A DNA stretch of 64,000 bases from Epiperipatus broadwayi (GCA_028023455.1 JAQFVV010012575.1:60001-124000); one strand, 5' to 3'. Positions 48,017 to 60,329 are shown, numbered from the stretch's first letter. Notes: generated from the sequence alone by a model not told the origin. Numbers and translations are program-made.

Positions 48017-48516
48017 NNNNNNNNNNNNNNNNNNNNNNNNNNNNNNNNNNNNNNNNNNNNNNNNNNNNNNNNNNNNNNNNNNNNNNNNNNNNNNNNNNNN
48101 NNNNNNNNNNNNNNNNNNNNNNNNNNNNNNNNNNNNNNNNNNNNNNNNNNNNNNNNNNNNNNNNNNNNNNNNNNNNNNNNNNNNNNNNNNNNNNNNNNNN
48201 NNNNNNNNNNNNNNNNNNNNNNNNNNNNNNNNNNNNNNNNNNNNNNNNNNNNNNNNNNNNNNNNNNNNNNNNNNNNNNNNNNNNNNNNNNNNNNNNNNNN
48301 NNNNNNNNNNNNNNNNNNNNNNNNNNNNNNNNNNNNNNNNNNNNNNNNNNNNNNNNNNNNNNNNNNNNNNNNNNNNNNNNNNNNNNNNNNNNNNNNNNNN
48401 NNNNNNNNNNNNNNNNNNNNNNNNNNNNNNNNNNNNNNNNNNNNNNNNNNNNNNNNNNNNNNNNNNNNNNNNNNNNNNNNNNNNNNNNNNNNNNNNNNNN
48501 NNNNNNNNNNNNNNNN
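48017..48516. other. Assembly gap (500 N)
   Basis: Exactly 500 N, the usual placeholder for a gap of unknown size. The same ~37-bp sequence borders it on both sides (47980-48016 and 48516-48552), so the contig ends may simply overlap. Confidence 0.95.
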
Positions 48517-48537
48517 TAACTATAAAACTGCCACAGG

Positions 48538-48872
48538 TGGTTTTTTGGATAAAAAAAATGTAAAAAGGGAAAGTTTTTTGAGAAGGGAGTCAAGTAAGTG
48601 TTGTGTATGTTTTGTGTTTTTAATTTAATTGATTTTAATGTATTTTATTTATTTTTAAATTTTGTGGGGTTTATATGCTTTATACTGTTTTTGATTATTT
48701 TTGTTTTTTTTGGTTTTATTATGTGAAGTTTGTTTATAATGTAATGTTTTTTCTAGATCCTTGAAAATGACTATAGAGTAAAGATAGTCGAAACGTTGGA
48801 AATAAGTGGATATATATATATACATCAAATAAAGTTTTTGAAAAGAAGTGGTTTTAATTATAGAATTATATG
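48538..48872. repeat. Right inverted repeat of the 8.5-kb composite element
   Basis: Inverse of 40379-40725. The plus-strand module TTGAAAAT, GACTAT (48769-48774), ATAGTC (48784-48789) and GAAAC (48790-48794) lies in it. It ends in GAATTATATGGCTATAT. Confidence 0.85.
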
Positions 48873-49745
48873 GCTATATAATATTGGTAATGATTGTAAA
48901 TTTAATTTTAATAAAAAATCAAAATGTTTTCAATGTTTGAATTTTCAAGTCAACTACTTATTATTTATATTTAGCATAGGCTCCTCAATATTATTATTTG
49001 AAAATGGGTGTAATAAAGTATAAACATTCCAATAGTGATATTTGTCTTCAGATGAATGAACATTTAAGTTATCAATGACTAGCATTGAGCAAAGGAGTGA
49101 TTTTAAATAACCAGTCATAGGTGTGATTTGTCTATTGGAGTAATTTTGAATATGATTTCAAAATTTGTAAAATAATTAAGCATAAAATTATTAGATTTAT
49201 AGTTTTGGAAATCTGAAAGACATGTATTGAGTGAAGATAAAACCATTTTGTAATTGTTTAATTAAGATAGAGGCTACATTTTCCTGCAGAGTAGTTTCTG
49301 GCATATAATATACATGTAAGATAAAAAAGCTTTTGTATAAATACTTTTGTATTTCAATTCTTTGCTAAAAATGCAGATTAGCATTTTATATAGCAATTCA
49401 ACAACATTTTTTTTTCTTATAAGTATAAAGGATTTATAAACAACTTATTTTTTATTCAGTAATTTCTTTTCCTCCAGTTCTAATTAAGAGTTGGCTGTAA
49501 TTTTTTCAAAGATTAATTATAGCATTGAACATAAATTAAATAATTATTACATAATATAAACTCTGCTGTTCACTGCAATTTATATATTTATTTACAGGCA
49601 TTTGTTGCAAGTCTTTTCTCTAATTTTGTTTGTAAAGGTGTACATAAACTAATTTATTTATTGTATAAGATTAAAGATCATCTTTAAAATTTTATTGGAT
49701 AATAGAGCTTTTTGAATAATAGATATTTAAATTAATGGTATTAAT
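48873..49745. other. Non-coding DNA
   Basis: No supported feature. Confidence 0.5.
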
Positions 49746-50226
49746 GGAGTGCTTTTGGTAGAAATAACCTGATACTAAAAGGAAATATGCCTATGTGTTT
49801 GAAAAGAAAGATTTTTAATAAATGTGTTTTACCAGTTTTTACTTATGGATCTGAAACTTGGACACTTGATAGAAAAGCAATACAGAAATTTCAGACCACT
49901 GAAATAAATATGGAGAGATGCATGTTAGGAGTAACAAGAAGAGATCGAAAATGCACTTTATGGGTAAGAGAACAAACAGGTATTACTGATCTCATTTAAA
50001 TAATTAAAAGACTGAAGTGGAGTTGGGCTGGACATATTGCTAAAAGAGATGATAATAGATGGACAATTGAAAGACCCAAAAAGAAACAACATGTGAGATG
50101 GATAGATAAATAAGAGAGTGTGCAGGGGTGATGTGGAGAAGAGAAGCTAAAGATCAGAGAAGATGGATTGAACTTGGAGAGACATTCACCCTGCAGTAGA
50201 TTAATAATGGTTGTTGATGATGATGA
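49746..50226 (+). pseudogene. RTE/BovB-type LINE 3' fragment
   Basis: The 70-codon frame at 49787-49999 reads MPMCLKRKIFNKCVLPVFTY, then GSETWTLDRKAIQ, MERCMLGVTRRDRK and WVREQTGITDLI. This is the characteristic post-RT segment of RTE/BovB ORFs. After its stop another frame continues with KWSWAGHIAKRDDNRW (about 50015-50060) and then RWI, as in the family. It ends near a TGATGATGATGA tract (50214-50226), the short simple-repeat tail of RTE elements. 5'-truncated and inactive. Confidence 0.85.
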
Positions 50227-51046
50227 TCTATACAAAGTATTGTAAAATTACATTATGTAGAGTGATTTTGTTTTTGTACAACATTTATATAAAAATAAAA
50301 TACTAATGAATAATATAAGTTAGTAATAACAAAATTATAATTTCCTTAGTTTATTCTAGTTTGAGGTCACATATTAATATCAAAATACATATCATTTATA
50401 CTTCATTCAACTTAGATTCAAACTTAAAAAGTTTGTATAAGAATTTTTTGACATAAAATCTTAAGATTTCAATATTTCAATCTATTCTGTACTATGTCCA
50501 TTGAATGATATTATACATTAAAACATTTTAACAGACAATAACTACTTGGATCCCGAGTCACCATTTTAAATTTTAAAAAAAATTGACTTGTCACAATTTT
50601 CACAATAACTTCAGTTTTAATAATGTTAGAGCAAAAAACTTTACATCGCTAGAAACTAGAAAAACTAAGGAAAACAATAAGCCTAAGAGAAATAGTGATA
50701 ACTATACAAAAAATAAGGGGAAAAAATTTTCACATCTGAAATAATTATTATTTTATTGTTTGTTCATAATTCATTTCAACAAAAATTTTATTAACAATAA
50801 ATAGTGATTACATACTAATAAAGGATAAATAAATGAATAAGTTGTACAATAATATGATTATATAATGTTCTATTTGTCATCTGGCTAGATTATGTTATGA
50901 GAGCACAATGTTATACTCTTATGTGGTTAGGTATAGTGAAGAGATTCTAAGAACTTGTTTAATGGTATTAGCATTTTTAATATAAACATAAATATTTTCT
51001 TTTAGAATTGCCTATTCTATAATGCTGGGTAGGTGGGAGTTGATAA
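50227..51046. other. Non-coding DNA including LINE-B 3' flank
   Basis: The part after about 50760 may be the LINE-B 3' UTR. No gene. Confidence 0.4.
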
Positions 51047-54000
51047 TCAGGAAAAGGACAGAGCAGTTAAAGACCAGGTGTCATCAAAGACTTTATTGGA
51101 GGCAAGAAGCTGGTCACGTTTCTTGATTTTTTTGAGCGTTTGATAAAACAATGGTATGATTTGTGGTGGGGGTAATTCCATGAGAGTTTTGCATCTCACT
51201 ATCCATATGGAATAAAAGGTAGAAATCCTTATTATTGAAAAAAATCCATTATGAATGGCATTTTCAAGTGAGAAAATCATATCAGGTCTTATGTTGGAAT
51301 TGATTATGATTATATCTTTCAGTGTTTTAAGTCTTGGGCACCGGTGTATAATATGGTCTATGGTTTCATCTTCACGAGCACACAGACCACATATAGGGTC
51401 AATGCTGGTAAAACTTCTTCGATGATAAAGAAACCAATTCATGGGAAGCACATTAAGATTTATTTTAATGATGAATCAAGGAATTTGGGTTCCAGACTCC
51501 ATCTTTTGAAGTGAGTAATGAGTCTTTGGTTGGTTACTTTTAGGTTGTTTTTAATGGGTTGTTGATTATAGTTGATTATATTGTATGCTTCCCATAAGGT
51601 GATTTTTTGGTTAAGGTTAAAGGGCATAATCCGGTTATAGAGTTATAGGTGGTCTATTAGGGATGCTATCCATGAATTGGAAGAGGGTGGAGGATGATCT
51701 GTCGGTGTAATTTTTTTAATAATGGAGTATCCGCAGGAGAGGGTCAGATTATGTAGAGTGTTGTGGGTTTTTTGTAAAATGCTTGCTTGTATTGAGTGGA
51801 ATGACAGTCCATTGAACCTGCATGGTTGTTGGATATCTCGCAAGCTAATACCAAACTGCTCTTCCTCTCCAGAGAAGTTTGGTGCATAATCGGTTAATTT
51901 TATTTTGAAACTGTTTAGACATTTTTACGAATGGAAGATAATATGAAATTTTTGGCATTATGATCATGTTGAGGAGGCCAACCTTTCCATATAATGAAAG
52001 GTATACTCTAGAGAGTGAAGTGGTGATGGCTTCAGTTGAATGTAGGATTGCATCTTGAATCTCTCTTGCCATTGCAGTTGGAGTTTTGAAGATTGGAAAA
52101 CCTAGGTATCTTTGGGGTTTTGCAGAAAAGGGAGAGTTAATTTGTTTACCAGCCATTATCTTCCAGATGGAAGATTTGTTAAAATTTATTTGTAGGCCAA
52201 GTTTCACTGTATTTCTGTTTAAGATGTTCATGAGATGGGGAAGGTATTTAATGGTGGGAAGCACAACCATGATATCATCTATATACGCAAATACATTGAA
52301 GTTTTTATTGAGAGAGGGAAGGAATATTCCAGGGAGGTTTTTTTCTATATCCATCAGAAGAGGGTTGATGTATGCTGTGAAGAAAAGGGCACTGAGTAGA
52401 GATCCTTGAGGGATCGACTTGTATGGCTTGAAGCCTGGTGTGATCTTGCCATCAAGAGAGAGAAAAATCTCTCTGTTGTTGAGAAGATTGCTGACCATCT
52501 GAACAATCCCAGCTGGAATGTCACATTCCAACATAATATCCAGGAGGATGTATATCTGAACTGAATCAAATTCTGCCACAACATCCAGCTGGACAGCAAT
52601 AGGTTTTGATTTACGATGAACTCTGATGTAATTGAAGAGTGCAGTTACATTGGACATGGCATGCGAGGTTGATGATCCCTTTTTTCCGTATTGGTTTGAT
52701 GAGATATGGCTAAGAATTTGAGGTTGGATTTGATCTTTAATGACTGACTCAATTATCTTGATAAGTAATGGGGTCATGGAAATTGGCCGGATACTGTTAA
52801 TGTCGTTTAGTGGTTTTTCTTTTTTAATAAAAGGCACGAGTGCCACTGGATAAAGATCTGTTATGTTTCTGTTGCCGGAAGCTAAGTGATCAATCATTTT
52901 TTTAATAATTGGCACAGTGAATTGACTGAGGTGTTTGAGAAGGAAATTTGGGATGCCATTAAGGCCAGGATGAATGCCATCAGGGAGAGATGTTATTTTC
53001 TTTTTGATTTGTATTTCTGTGATGCCATGTTCGTCGGGATCACCAGTATCCAACCAGCTGTTTATAGGAGGAGCTCCATCTTTTTGCATTAATTGGCAGA
53101 ATTGTTTGCTGATGTGCTGCATCATTGGAAAGCCAATGAAATTGGTTCCATTAGTATTAATGGATAAGGGAGTGATTTGTTTTTGATTGTACCCCAGTGC
53201 CCATCTGAGGTAGTCTCTTGTCCAGCAGTGTTGTTGCGCTAAGAAATATTTGGCTCTTCTGCTGAATATATATTCTGCAAGGGACTTTTGCTTGATTTTG
53301 TAGAGATTTTTAAGGAAGATAATTTTTTCTGTATTTGTGAAATTTTGCTGTGATGCTTGAAGTTGTATATTAATGTCTGTTAAGTCATTTAGAAGGCCAT
53401 TAGGTCCTTTGATTTTCCTGGTGTGGTGATTTAATATGGACTGAAGTATTCTGATGAAGGAAAAACCAGCCCTCCTCAGCAGGAAGGGAAAGGATGTTTA
53501 TTTTCTGGAACAGGATGTATGCCTCAGACACTATCGCTTCGGTCATATTTGATTGGGTGATCATGCGCATGGTTTTACCAGGTCCATCAATATGTGTAGG
53601 GATTGAAATAGGTGTAAGTTGTAAGATTAGAGCCATATGATCAGAGAAAGCAACAGGGGCCAAGGCTGCATCAAGGTTGAAATGGAGGTCTGGGGTGTAG
53701 TAAACCAAATCAATCAGGGACTTTTTAGTTTTAGAATAGAAAGAGTAGGCTTCGGGAGGGAAGAAGCCCTCTCCATACATTAATCTGCGATTTATTAGAT
53801 GCAAAAATCTCTTGTTGAAGTCATTGTATGTGGTGTTAAAGTCTCCCAGAAGAATAGTAGGGGAGGTTCTGTTAGTGTTGATGGCATTTAGGATATGGAT
53901 TATTTTTAGATATTGAGAGGTGTCTTTGGCTATATATATATATAAGCTATGATGATCGGATAACCCCAATAGACTATTTCTATGATAATAATATTGGCAT

Positions 54001-54267
54001 CTAGGAATAGAATGCTAAAACTTTTTGGTGGTTTGACTTGCTGAGAAGAATACCGACTCCACCTGAAGCAGAATGGCCTATGGAAAATCTAGTAAATCCG
54101 AGAGCTGAGAGAAGAGATAGTATTTTATGATCAGTCTTATGGTGATATTTAGTTTCACCCATAAGAAGTATATGAGGGGAGCAGATCTAGAGCCAGTTTT
54201 TAATAGCTAGAACTCTATCAATTGAGTTGATGCCGCGAATGTTAATGCCAGCAATTTTGCAGAACAT
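51047..54267 (-). pseudogene. LINE-B ORF2: AP endonuclease, reverse transcriptase, zinc-binding tail
   Basis: A minus-strand ORF2 collinear with LINE-A. It starts at ATG 54267 with KIAGINIRGINSIDR and GETK, with an in-frame TAG in the first helix. The endonuclease C-terminal half is 53969-53400 (ILLGDFN, SLIDLVYYTPD, SDHMALIL). The reverse transcriptase is 53125-51845, with LDVVAEFD (motif A, A changed to E), IPQGSLLSALFF (motif B, P to L) and AYIDDIMVV (motif C). Linker pieces lie at 51843-51643. The C-terminal zinc module is 51451-51047, with IDPICGLCAREDETIDHIIH and then RC. Substitutions at conserved RT positions, frameshifts and stops show it is dead. It is higher in G+C than LINE-A. Divergence from LINE-A indicates two subfamilies. 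Confidence 0.85.
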
Positions 54268-54289
54268 GATAGATTAATCCAAATTGTCC

Positions 54290-56907
54290 TCAGCTAAGTG
54301 TACCAATCAATGTGGGACATCTCCATGTTAATGAGGTCTGATGTTGTTTGGCAATCAGAATCTTGTGATTGAACTTGTGGATGGATTGGTGATAATGTTG
54401 GTTGAGGAAATGCATCCATGAAGTCTTCGGTGTCTGATGAAGTAGTGTAATCTGTCTGAGATTCATCAGATGGATCAATGGTATCGATGGTTGTAGGATC
54501 CATGGTTTTCCTCTTTTTTTCTATGGATTTGCGAAGTTTTGTGCTGGATATATCTGAAATTTGTTTGTTAGAGGGTAATGGTGAGTAATGTATCGGATGC
54601 GAGCTGTCATCATCAGAGCTTGATTTATCTGAGCAAATTGATTTTCTTTTAATTTTCTTATTTGTATTTTGGGTATTTGTTGTGTTGGTTTTTTGAGGGT
54701 TTTGAAGTTTAATAGTGTTGTTTTCTATTTCCTGTTCTTTTGATAAAAGTATTTTTTATTGTTATAAGAATTTGGTTTAAATTTTAGACCTGAGTCATTT
54801 TCGGTTTGCTGTAACTGTTGTGAAACATTAATTATGCTGACTTTTGGGTTAAGTGTTTGATAAGTCTTTTCATCTGGATGGTTAATTATTGCAGGAGTTG
54901 AAGAATTGAAGACAGTTTGTGGATCACTTTGTTTAGGTTTGCTAGACTTAGCTGTCACGAATGATGATATATCAATGGTTTTAAGCTGGGTGGGAGTTGT
55001 TATGGATGAATTGTTTTGAAATTTATTAAGTGTATTTTCTTCATCGCCTGGGTTTTCCTTGCTCTCAGATGGTTTGGTCATATTGTCTTCTTTTGTGGAA
55101 AGAGTTTGACCTAATATTGTTTCTCGGGGATTAGTATAATATGTATCATATGTATGATCTTGAGTATTATTGGTTTGAGTGATTGGTTTAGGAGCAGTAT
55201 ATGTTATTGCTTGGTTCTCTGATTCACTACTATTAGTGTAGAGGTTGGCATTTGTTCTTTCTTGAATATTTTCATTTTGAAAGATAGGTTTGGACGTGAA
55301 AGTGTTTGTTGGAGGATTTATTTGAATCAGATTGTGTGGGTTTGTGAGGTTGCTGTTTGAATTAGGCCCATGTGGTGATTATCTATTTAAGGATGTGATA
55401 GCAATGTTAATAGGTCTACCAGGACATCTGTGAACTTTATTCTTTTTAATACCACAGTGAGTGCAAATTCATGCTGCACAATCTTTAATGAGGTGTGTTC
55501 TTTGAAGGCAGAAGAAACATTGTGGCTGTACTCCCCTGAACGTCAAAACCATAGGAGAGCCTCTTGCAGTAATAATGGTGGGTAGGTCAGTGTATAATGT
55601 TTTTTTTTAATGTAAGTGTGAAGATAACTGTATTGGACAGGATTTGTTCTTCGAAGTGAGGGTTTAATAGGTGTTTAAATTTGCTAACTGAACCACAATT
55701 AATAAGGATATCTTGTAGTTCTTGTTCTTTCAAGTGGGCAAGGCAGTTTTGACTTCTGCCAGATAGTGTAACTGGACAGTTCATATCTATGGAGCATAGT
55801 ATATAATTTCCTAAAGATCTGTAGTTATTTTTAAAGTTCATACGGTCCGCCCACGTTTTAAACTCAACGATAACATAGCGGTCATTGGGATAATTAAGGA
55901 TCATGTGAATGCCTCTGCCTAATTGCTTTTGATTGATTAGACTGTATAGTTGTTCTAGAGGGAACTTATATAATGCACATTGTTGATTTTTTATGGCTAA
56001 GATTAACGACTTATCGCTGTAGTAGTTTGCAAACGATTTATATAGAGTGTTAGGAATCATTTTGTTGAAATCGTTATTTATTTTAAGGTACATGTCGTCA
56101 TTAAGATCATTTATATTAAATGAGATGTTTTCCAGAGTGTTTGATTCTTGTTCTATGTCTAATTCTGAGATATTCAAATATAGTTCATTGAAATTATCGC
56201 CCTTAATATTTTCGGAGATGCTCTCAGAATTTTTAGACTTTACGATATTTGCGTACGTAGAGGAATTTTTCACTATTGGTATTGAGGAAATTGGTTTAGA
56301 TTGTAATTTGGCTGATGTAGCAATGGATTGTTCTGTGCTATAATCTTTGTTTGTTTTGGAATGAGATTTATCAGTTTTAAAATTTTTTTTTTCTTTGATT
56401 TTTAAATTTACTGTTGACAAACTGTAATGTCACAGCACTGGTTTTGTCAATGTCTGGTAGAAAAGTTTTAACTTTAAAAATTTCGCCGAAATCATCTTGT
56501 TGGTAATTTTGTCTATTATTTTCAGATATGGTTTTCAGGGAATTATTGGGCAAAGGAAATTGCTCATTAGAGTCTTGTGAGGGTGCATAAAGTATTCGGA
56601 GAGGAGATGATTGGTTTTTGCTTGTATTTTTAGGGATTTCAATAGTTTCGCTTGATGAGGTATTTATGCTATTGTTTATAGTAGGGGTAAGTTGAATATT
56701 TTCTAAACTTTTGTTGATATTTGCGATGTTGTTTTCTTTTGATTTATTGGTTTGTGGATTTTTATATGTTGTAGAAGTTAGTTTAGATGCATTTAGATTA
56801 GATCTAAGGCTATAAAATTTACGACCGATGACTGCATTGTTAGATTGAATGCTGAGATCGGGGCTAACATTATTTTGAGAGTTATCAATTATATTATCAC
56901 TTTCCAT
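54290..56907 (-). pseudogene. LINE-B ORF1: zinc-knuckle nucleic-acid-binding protein
   Basis: The minus strand starts at ATG 56907 (MESDNIIDNSQNN). The frame breaks at a poly-A/T run near 56385, continues in 56420-55587, then through a damaged zone with the same knuckle as LINE-A, CFFCLQRTHLIKDC (about 55515-55475). There an expected arginine codon has become TGA just before ICTHCGIKKNK. The C-terminal low-complexity part is 55081-54725 and 54503-54290, Ser/Thr/Asn-rich. The central block YVIVEFKTWADRMNF aligns with LINE-A's YIAIEFKDWASKNNF. The ORF1 to ORF2 spacing is about 25 bases. Confidence 0.8.
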
Positions 56908-57045
56908 AATATATAATGATTAAAACCGACTTACCTTGAATAAAAAACGTAAAGGTAAGGGGACAATCGTCCCTGTCTTCCTGAAACTGAATCGCTAAGG
57001 GACGCTTTTTTTTAAGACCAGTTGCTAAGATGGCTGCCAAAAGCA
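56908..57045 (-). mobile_element. LINE-B 5' UTR
   Basis: A GC-richer segment before ORF1, with GGGACGATTGTCCCC (a hairpin), GCGTCCCTTAGCG and, at the far end, GGCAGCCATCTTAGCAA. The 5' end is estimated from the change in composition. Confidence 0.45.
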
Positions 57046-57572
57046 GAAGTGTTTGTTCATAATTTAACATTAACTAAAGTTCAAATTACATCTTTAGTGA
57101 TAATTTCTTTGTATTCCTCACAAAATTTTATTTCTATTATCATATAACACTTCTTACCTGAGATAATCCATACCTTCAGAATCTAACAATTTAGGAAGAT
57201 AAGAGTTCTTCATTTTTTTCTCGCACCCCTGAAGTTGAAAATTTTTTTAGGCATCTGGAAGAAAAAACGTTCTCCCTAACAAAAGATAAAAAAAAAAAAT
57301 TAAATTTTATGAAAATGTAAAAATAATGAAGAAAGTGGAAATATTATTACTTACCATTATAAATACAATAAAATAGTAAAATGTCATATAATTTGAAATG
57401 GGAAAACTCAAAAACCTGATAAACAGAATGCACTAAAATTTTGAGTTCATAATTTTTCATTATTTGCTCAAAACTATTTTGATTTTAGACTTTGGATAAA
57501 CCAATCTTGTTCATAACATCATCATACTGAATAACCATTGCCAATACAGAAAACAATTTACAAATTTAGAAT
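57046..57572. other. Non-coding DNA between LINE-B and the PLE
   Basis: Nothing recognised. Confidence 0.5.
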
Positions 57573-60122
57573 ATAAATATGGTTTTAATTTCTCCTTATA
57601 TGTAAAAACAAAAAATACTTAATTGTAATTATTAGTTAGAGAAAATATAACTTACTATTAAAAATTTATCGGCTGAACATTTTCGAGGAACCATGCCTCA
57701 TACTCATAGCCTTCATGAAAAGTGTAATAAATATATGCAGATGTAAATATTCAAATAAGCTACTGTTACGTAGCCCATTTTTTCGAGATCTCAAAGCATG
57801 TGTCCTTTCTGTTAATGGCATGGATGTCTCTATTAATATAGAATGCCTCCTTTATTTTTCTCCTGTAATCATTTGGCTCTGAACATAAAATAATGGGGTT
57901 GGCAGATATGAAGTTGTGCCCAGATTGTTTACTATGTTCGAAAAATACGGAGGATGTGTTGCTGTTCGTTTGAGCTCTGTTGAATGTGTAACAATGTTGA
58001 GCCAATCTGGTATTAATTGTGGCTTTCGTTTCCCCATAATATGTAGCGTGGCATCCGGCTTGAGGGCAGGAAATAGAGTACATCACGTGTGGGGTGAGCG
58101 AACGATCAATGTGGTCTTTAGAGTTATTGATCAACCTATTGGAATTGGGTGGAGTTCTGAATATTATGTTGAATTTATTGTTTAAAGTTTTCGTTAGTTT
58201 GCTGGATATTTTAGGGATGTAGGGGATTGTTATTCTTGGTAGATTAGTGCGAGGTAATTTATTGTTTATTGTACTATTAAATTTCATGATTTTCTTTTTA
58301 ATGGTTTTATATTTGAATCCTGCTGCTAATAGATCTTTAGTATAATTGTTTATATTTTCCTTCCTATGTGCTTCGTATTTACACAGATGAAAGTTTCTAA
58401 ACAAAAATGCATTAAGACCTGCAAATTTGTGCGATGCGGATGAGTTAGAGTTAGGGTGGATACAGCTGCAAATTTCAAATGGTTTAACAATCATTTTGTA
58501 ATCTATTGAGTGGCGATTTCTCAATAAAGAGAGGTCGAGATATTTGAGTTCTTTATTATTTTCATATGTGATAGTGAAGGATAGTTTGGTTGAGTTTTGT
58601 AATTCACGTTGTATATTTAAAATATTATTTTTAGAGGTTATGATGAAAATATCGTCTACATATCGTATATATGTGAAGTCTAGGTTAGTGTTGAAGTATT
58701 CTGGAATGATGGATTGCTCGTATTTATTTAAATATATACTAGATAAAACACCACTAATAGGAAAGCCCATGGACCAACCATCTTGCATTGTGTACCATTT
58801 GTTTTCGAAGAGTGTAAATATATGGGAATCAAGCCATGTCAAGAAGGCCATAATAAATTTAATTCTTTCATTAGGACAAGATACTCATAACAGCTCTTCG
58901 TGTATAATTTGGATGGATGCTTTTCTATTAATTGATCCGTATAATTCCTTCACATCCATCGTAGCCATAACAGAACTATGAGATATTTGAGTATTTTTAA
59001 TTCTGGAGATGAATTGAAAAGACGAATTTATCGTGTAAGAGCCAAAATTAAGGTAATCTATAATTAATTGATTGATTAATTTGGCTGCATCAAAATAATG
59101 CACGCCAGTGAAGTCCATCATCAATCTAAGCAGTTCGCCTGGTTTATGTAGTTTTGAATTGGCAAACATTCGGGGGGGGGGGTCTAGTGGCAGAAGGATA
59201 AATCCTGTAATACTCAGATTTAGTAATCCCTTTATCCCTAAAAGTCCGAAGCACGTTATTAATGAATTTATCTCGGTCTAGTTTAATATTAAAAGTGTTA
59301 TCATGTACTAACTTTAATATTTTAATTTGGTCGTGAATTTTATTTTTGTAATCTGTGTTATTTAATAAAACAAAGCGATTGCCTTTGTCTTCTTTGAGAC
59401 AAGTAATATTGTGTGTTTTGAAATATTGTTTAGTATTTAACACACTTTTATTCCATGCCTTATCTTCTTTATCAACCAAATTGTTATTTAATAGTTTAGC
59501 TATATCGGTGATGATAGCGTCTCTTTGTATGTTGTTAATGAGACACGCTTCGATATCTGCTATTAGTTCAAGTTTAGGGGATGTCCAACTTCCTCCTACG
59601 TATTTAGGTCCGAGGGATAAAATTTTCTTGATTTCATATGGTGGTATAATTGAGGTTTTGTTAACGAACGCGTCTATATTAATCCTGCGGCAATTTTTAT
59701 TTTGTTTAATAGACAAAAAATGTATTTTATTTTCAAATTTTACTATTTGAAATCTCTCAGTTTTATGCAGTTTATCTTGCATCCACTGGGGGATTACGTA
59801 GTTTGCAGTCATTTTGTTCCATCTGATTGTTTGCTTTTTGAAAGCATTTCTGCATCCGTAAGTTATATGTGCCAACAGTTGTTTCTGCAATTCATTCTTA
59901 ATTTTAAAATTATTGTAAATTGTTCTATTAATTTTCACCACACAGGAATTGGGTATGACATTATAATCCTTACATTTAGAAAAGAAAGAAAGTCTTTGCT
60001 CGTATTTGATCATCGAAATTCCGCAGTGTAAGATCTGTTTTTCCTGACCTCTATTCATTATGTAATAAATATGGTTTTAATTTCTCCTTATATGTAAAAA
60101 CAAAAAATACTTAATTGTAATT
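57573..60122 (-). mobile_element. Penelope-like element bounded by 58-bp direct repeats
   Basis: A perfect 58-bp repeat, beginning ATAAATATGGTTTTAATTTC and ending ACTTAATTGTAATT, occurs at 57573-57630 and 60065-60122. Between them lies one minus-strand PLE of about 2.43 kb, its ORF starting only 6 bases inside the right repeat. The 3' UTR (57631-57765) holds CATGAAGGCTATGAG, then a GAGG/CCTC hairpin and GAAAATG, similar in layout to the hammerhead-like module of other repeats here. The 58 bp could be an unusually long target duplication or remnants of the pLTRs that PLEs carry. Confidence 0.75.
57766..60058 (-). pseudogene. Penelope-like reverse transcriptase with GIY-YIG endonuclease
   Basis: Three minus-strand pieces form one ORF of about 760 residues. 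60058-59144 is the N-terminal region. 59169-58885 has KPGELLRLMMDFTGVHYFDA and ATMDVKELYGSI (RT motif A, D-V-x-x-L-Y). 58851-57766 has MGFPISGVLSSIYL (motif B) and RYVDDIFII (motif C, residues 63-71 of that piece). Near residues 258-286 follows a C-x4-C then TYYGETKATINTRLAQH, the GIY-YIG endonuclease core with RL, then KEAFYINRD with the acidic residue. RT plus C-terminal GIY-YIG is diagnostic of Penelope-like elements. Breaks: a frameshift at a C10 run (59171-59181, G on the plus strand) and one in-frame TGA just after HEELL (58885). Otherwise well preserved, so inactivation seems recent. Confidence 0.9.
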
Positions 60123-60329
60123 TAGAATATGAAAAAAATTCTCATTCAAGAGGCAGACAAAGATTACTAAAAAGATTCTAAGACACATGTTTATATAAAA
60201 AAATGTTTATATTCTACCTCTTTCAAGATATGTCTTTCAGAGAAACATACTTCTTCATATTATATAATATAAATATGTAAAATATTAAATATTTCATATT
60301 ATTCAATATTATTTATTATTAATAAAAGA
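60123..60329. other. Non-coding DNA
   Basis: No feature. Confidence 0.4.

Noticed and set aside
47970-48593. Long reading frames on both strands across 47970-48593
   Set aside because: They run through the 500-N gap and have no real sequence.
58544-58981. Plus-strand frames opposite the PLE and LINE ORFs (e.g. 58544-58981, 59355-59750, 45063-45329)
   Set aside because: Antisense shadows of the minus-strand retroelement genes.
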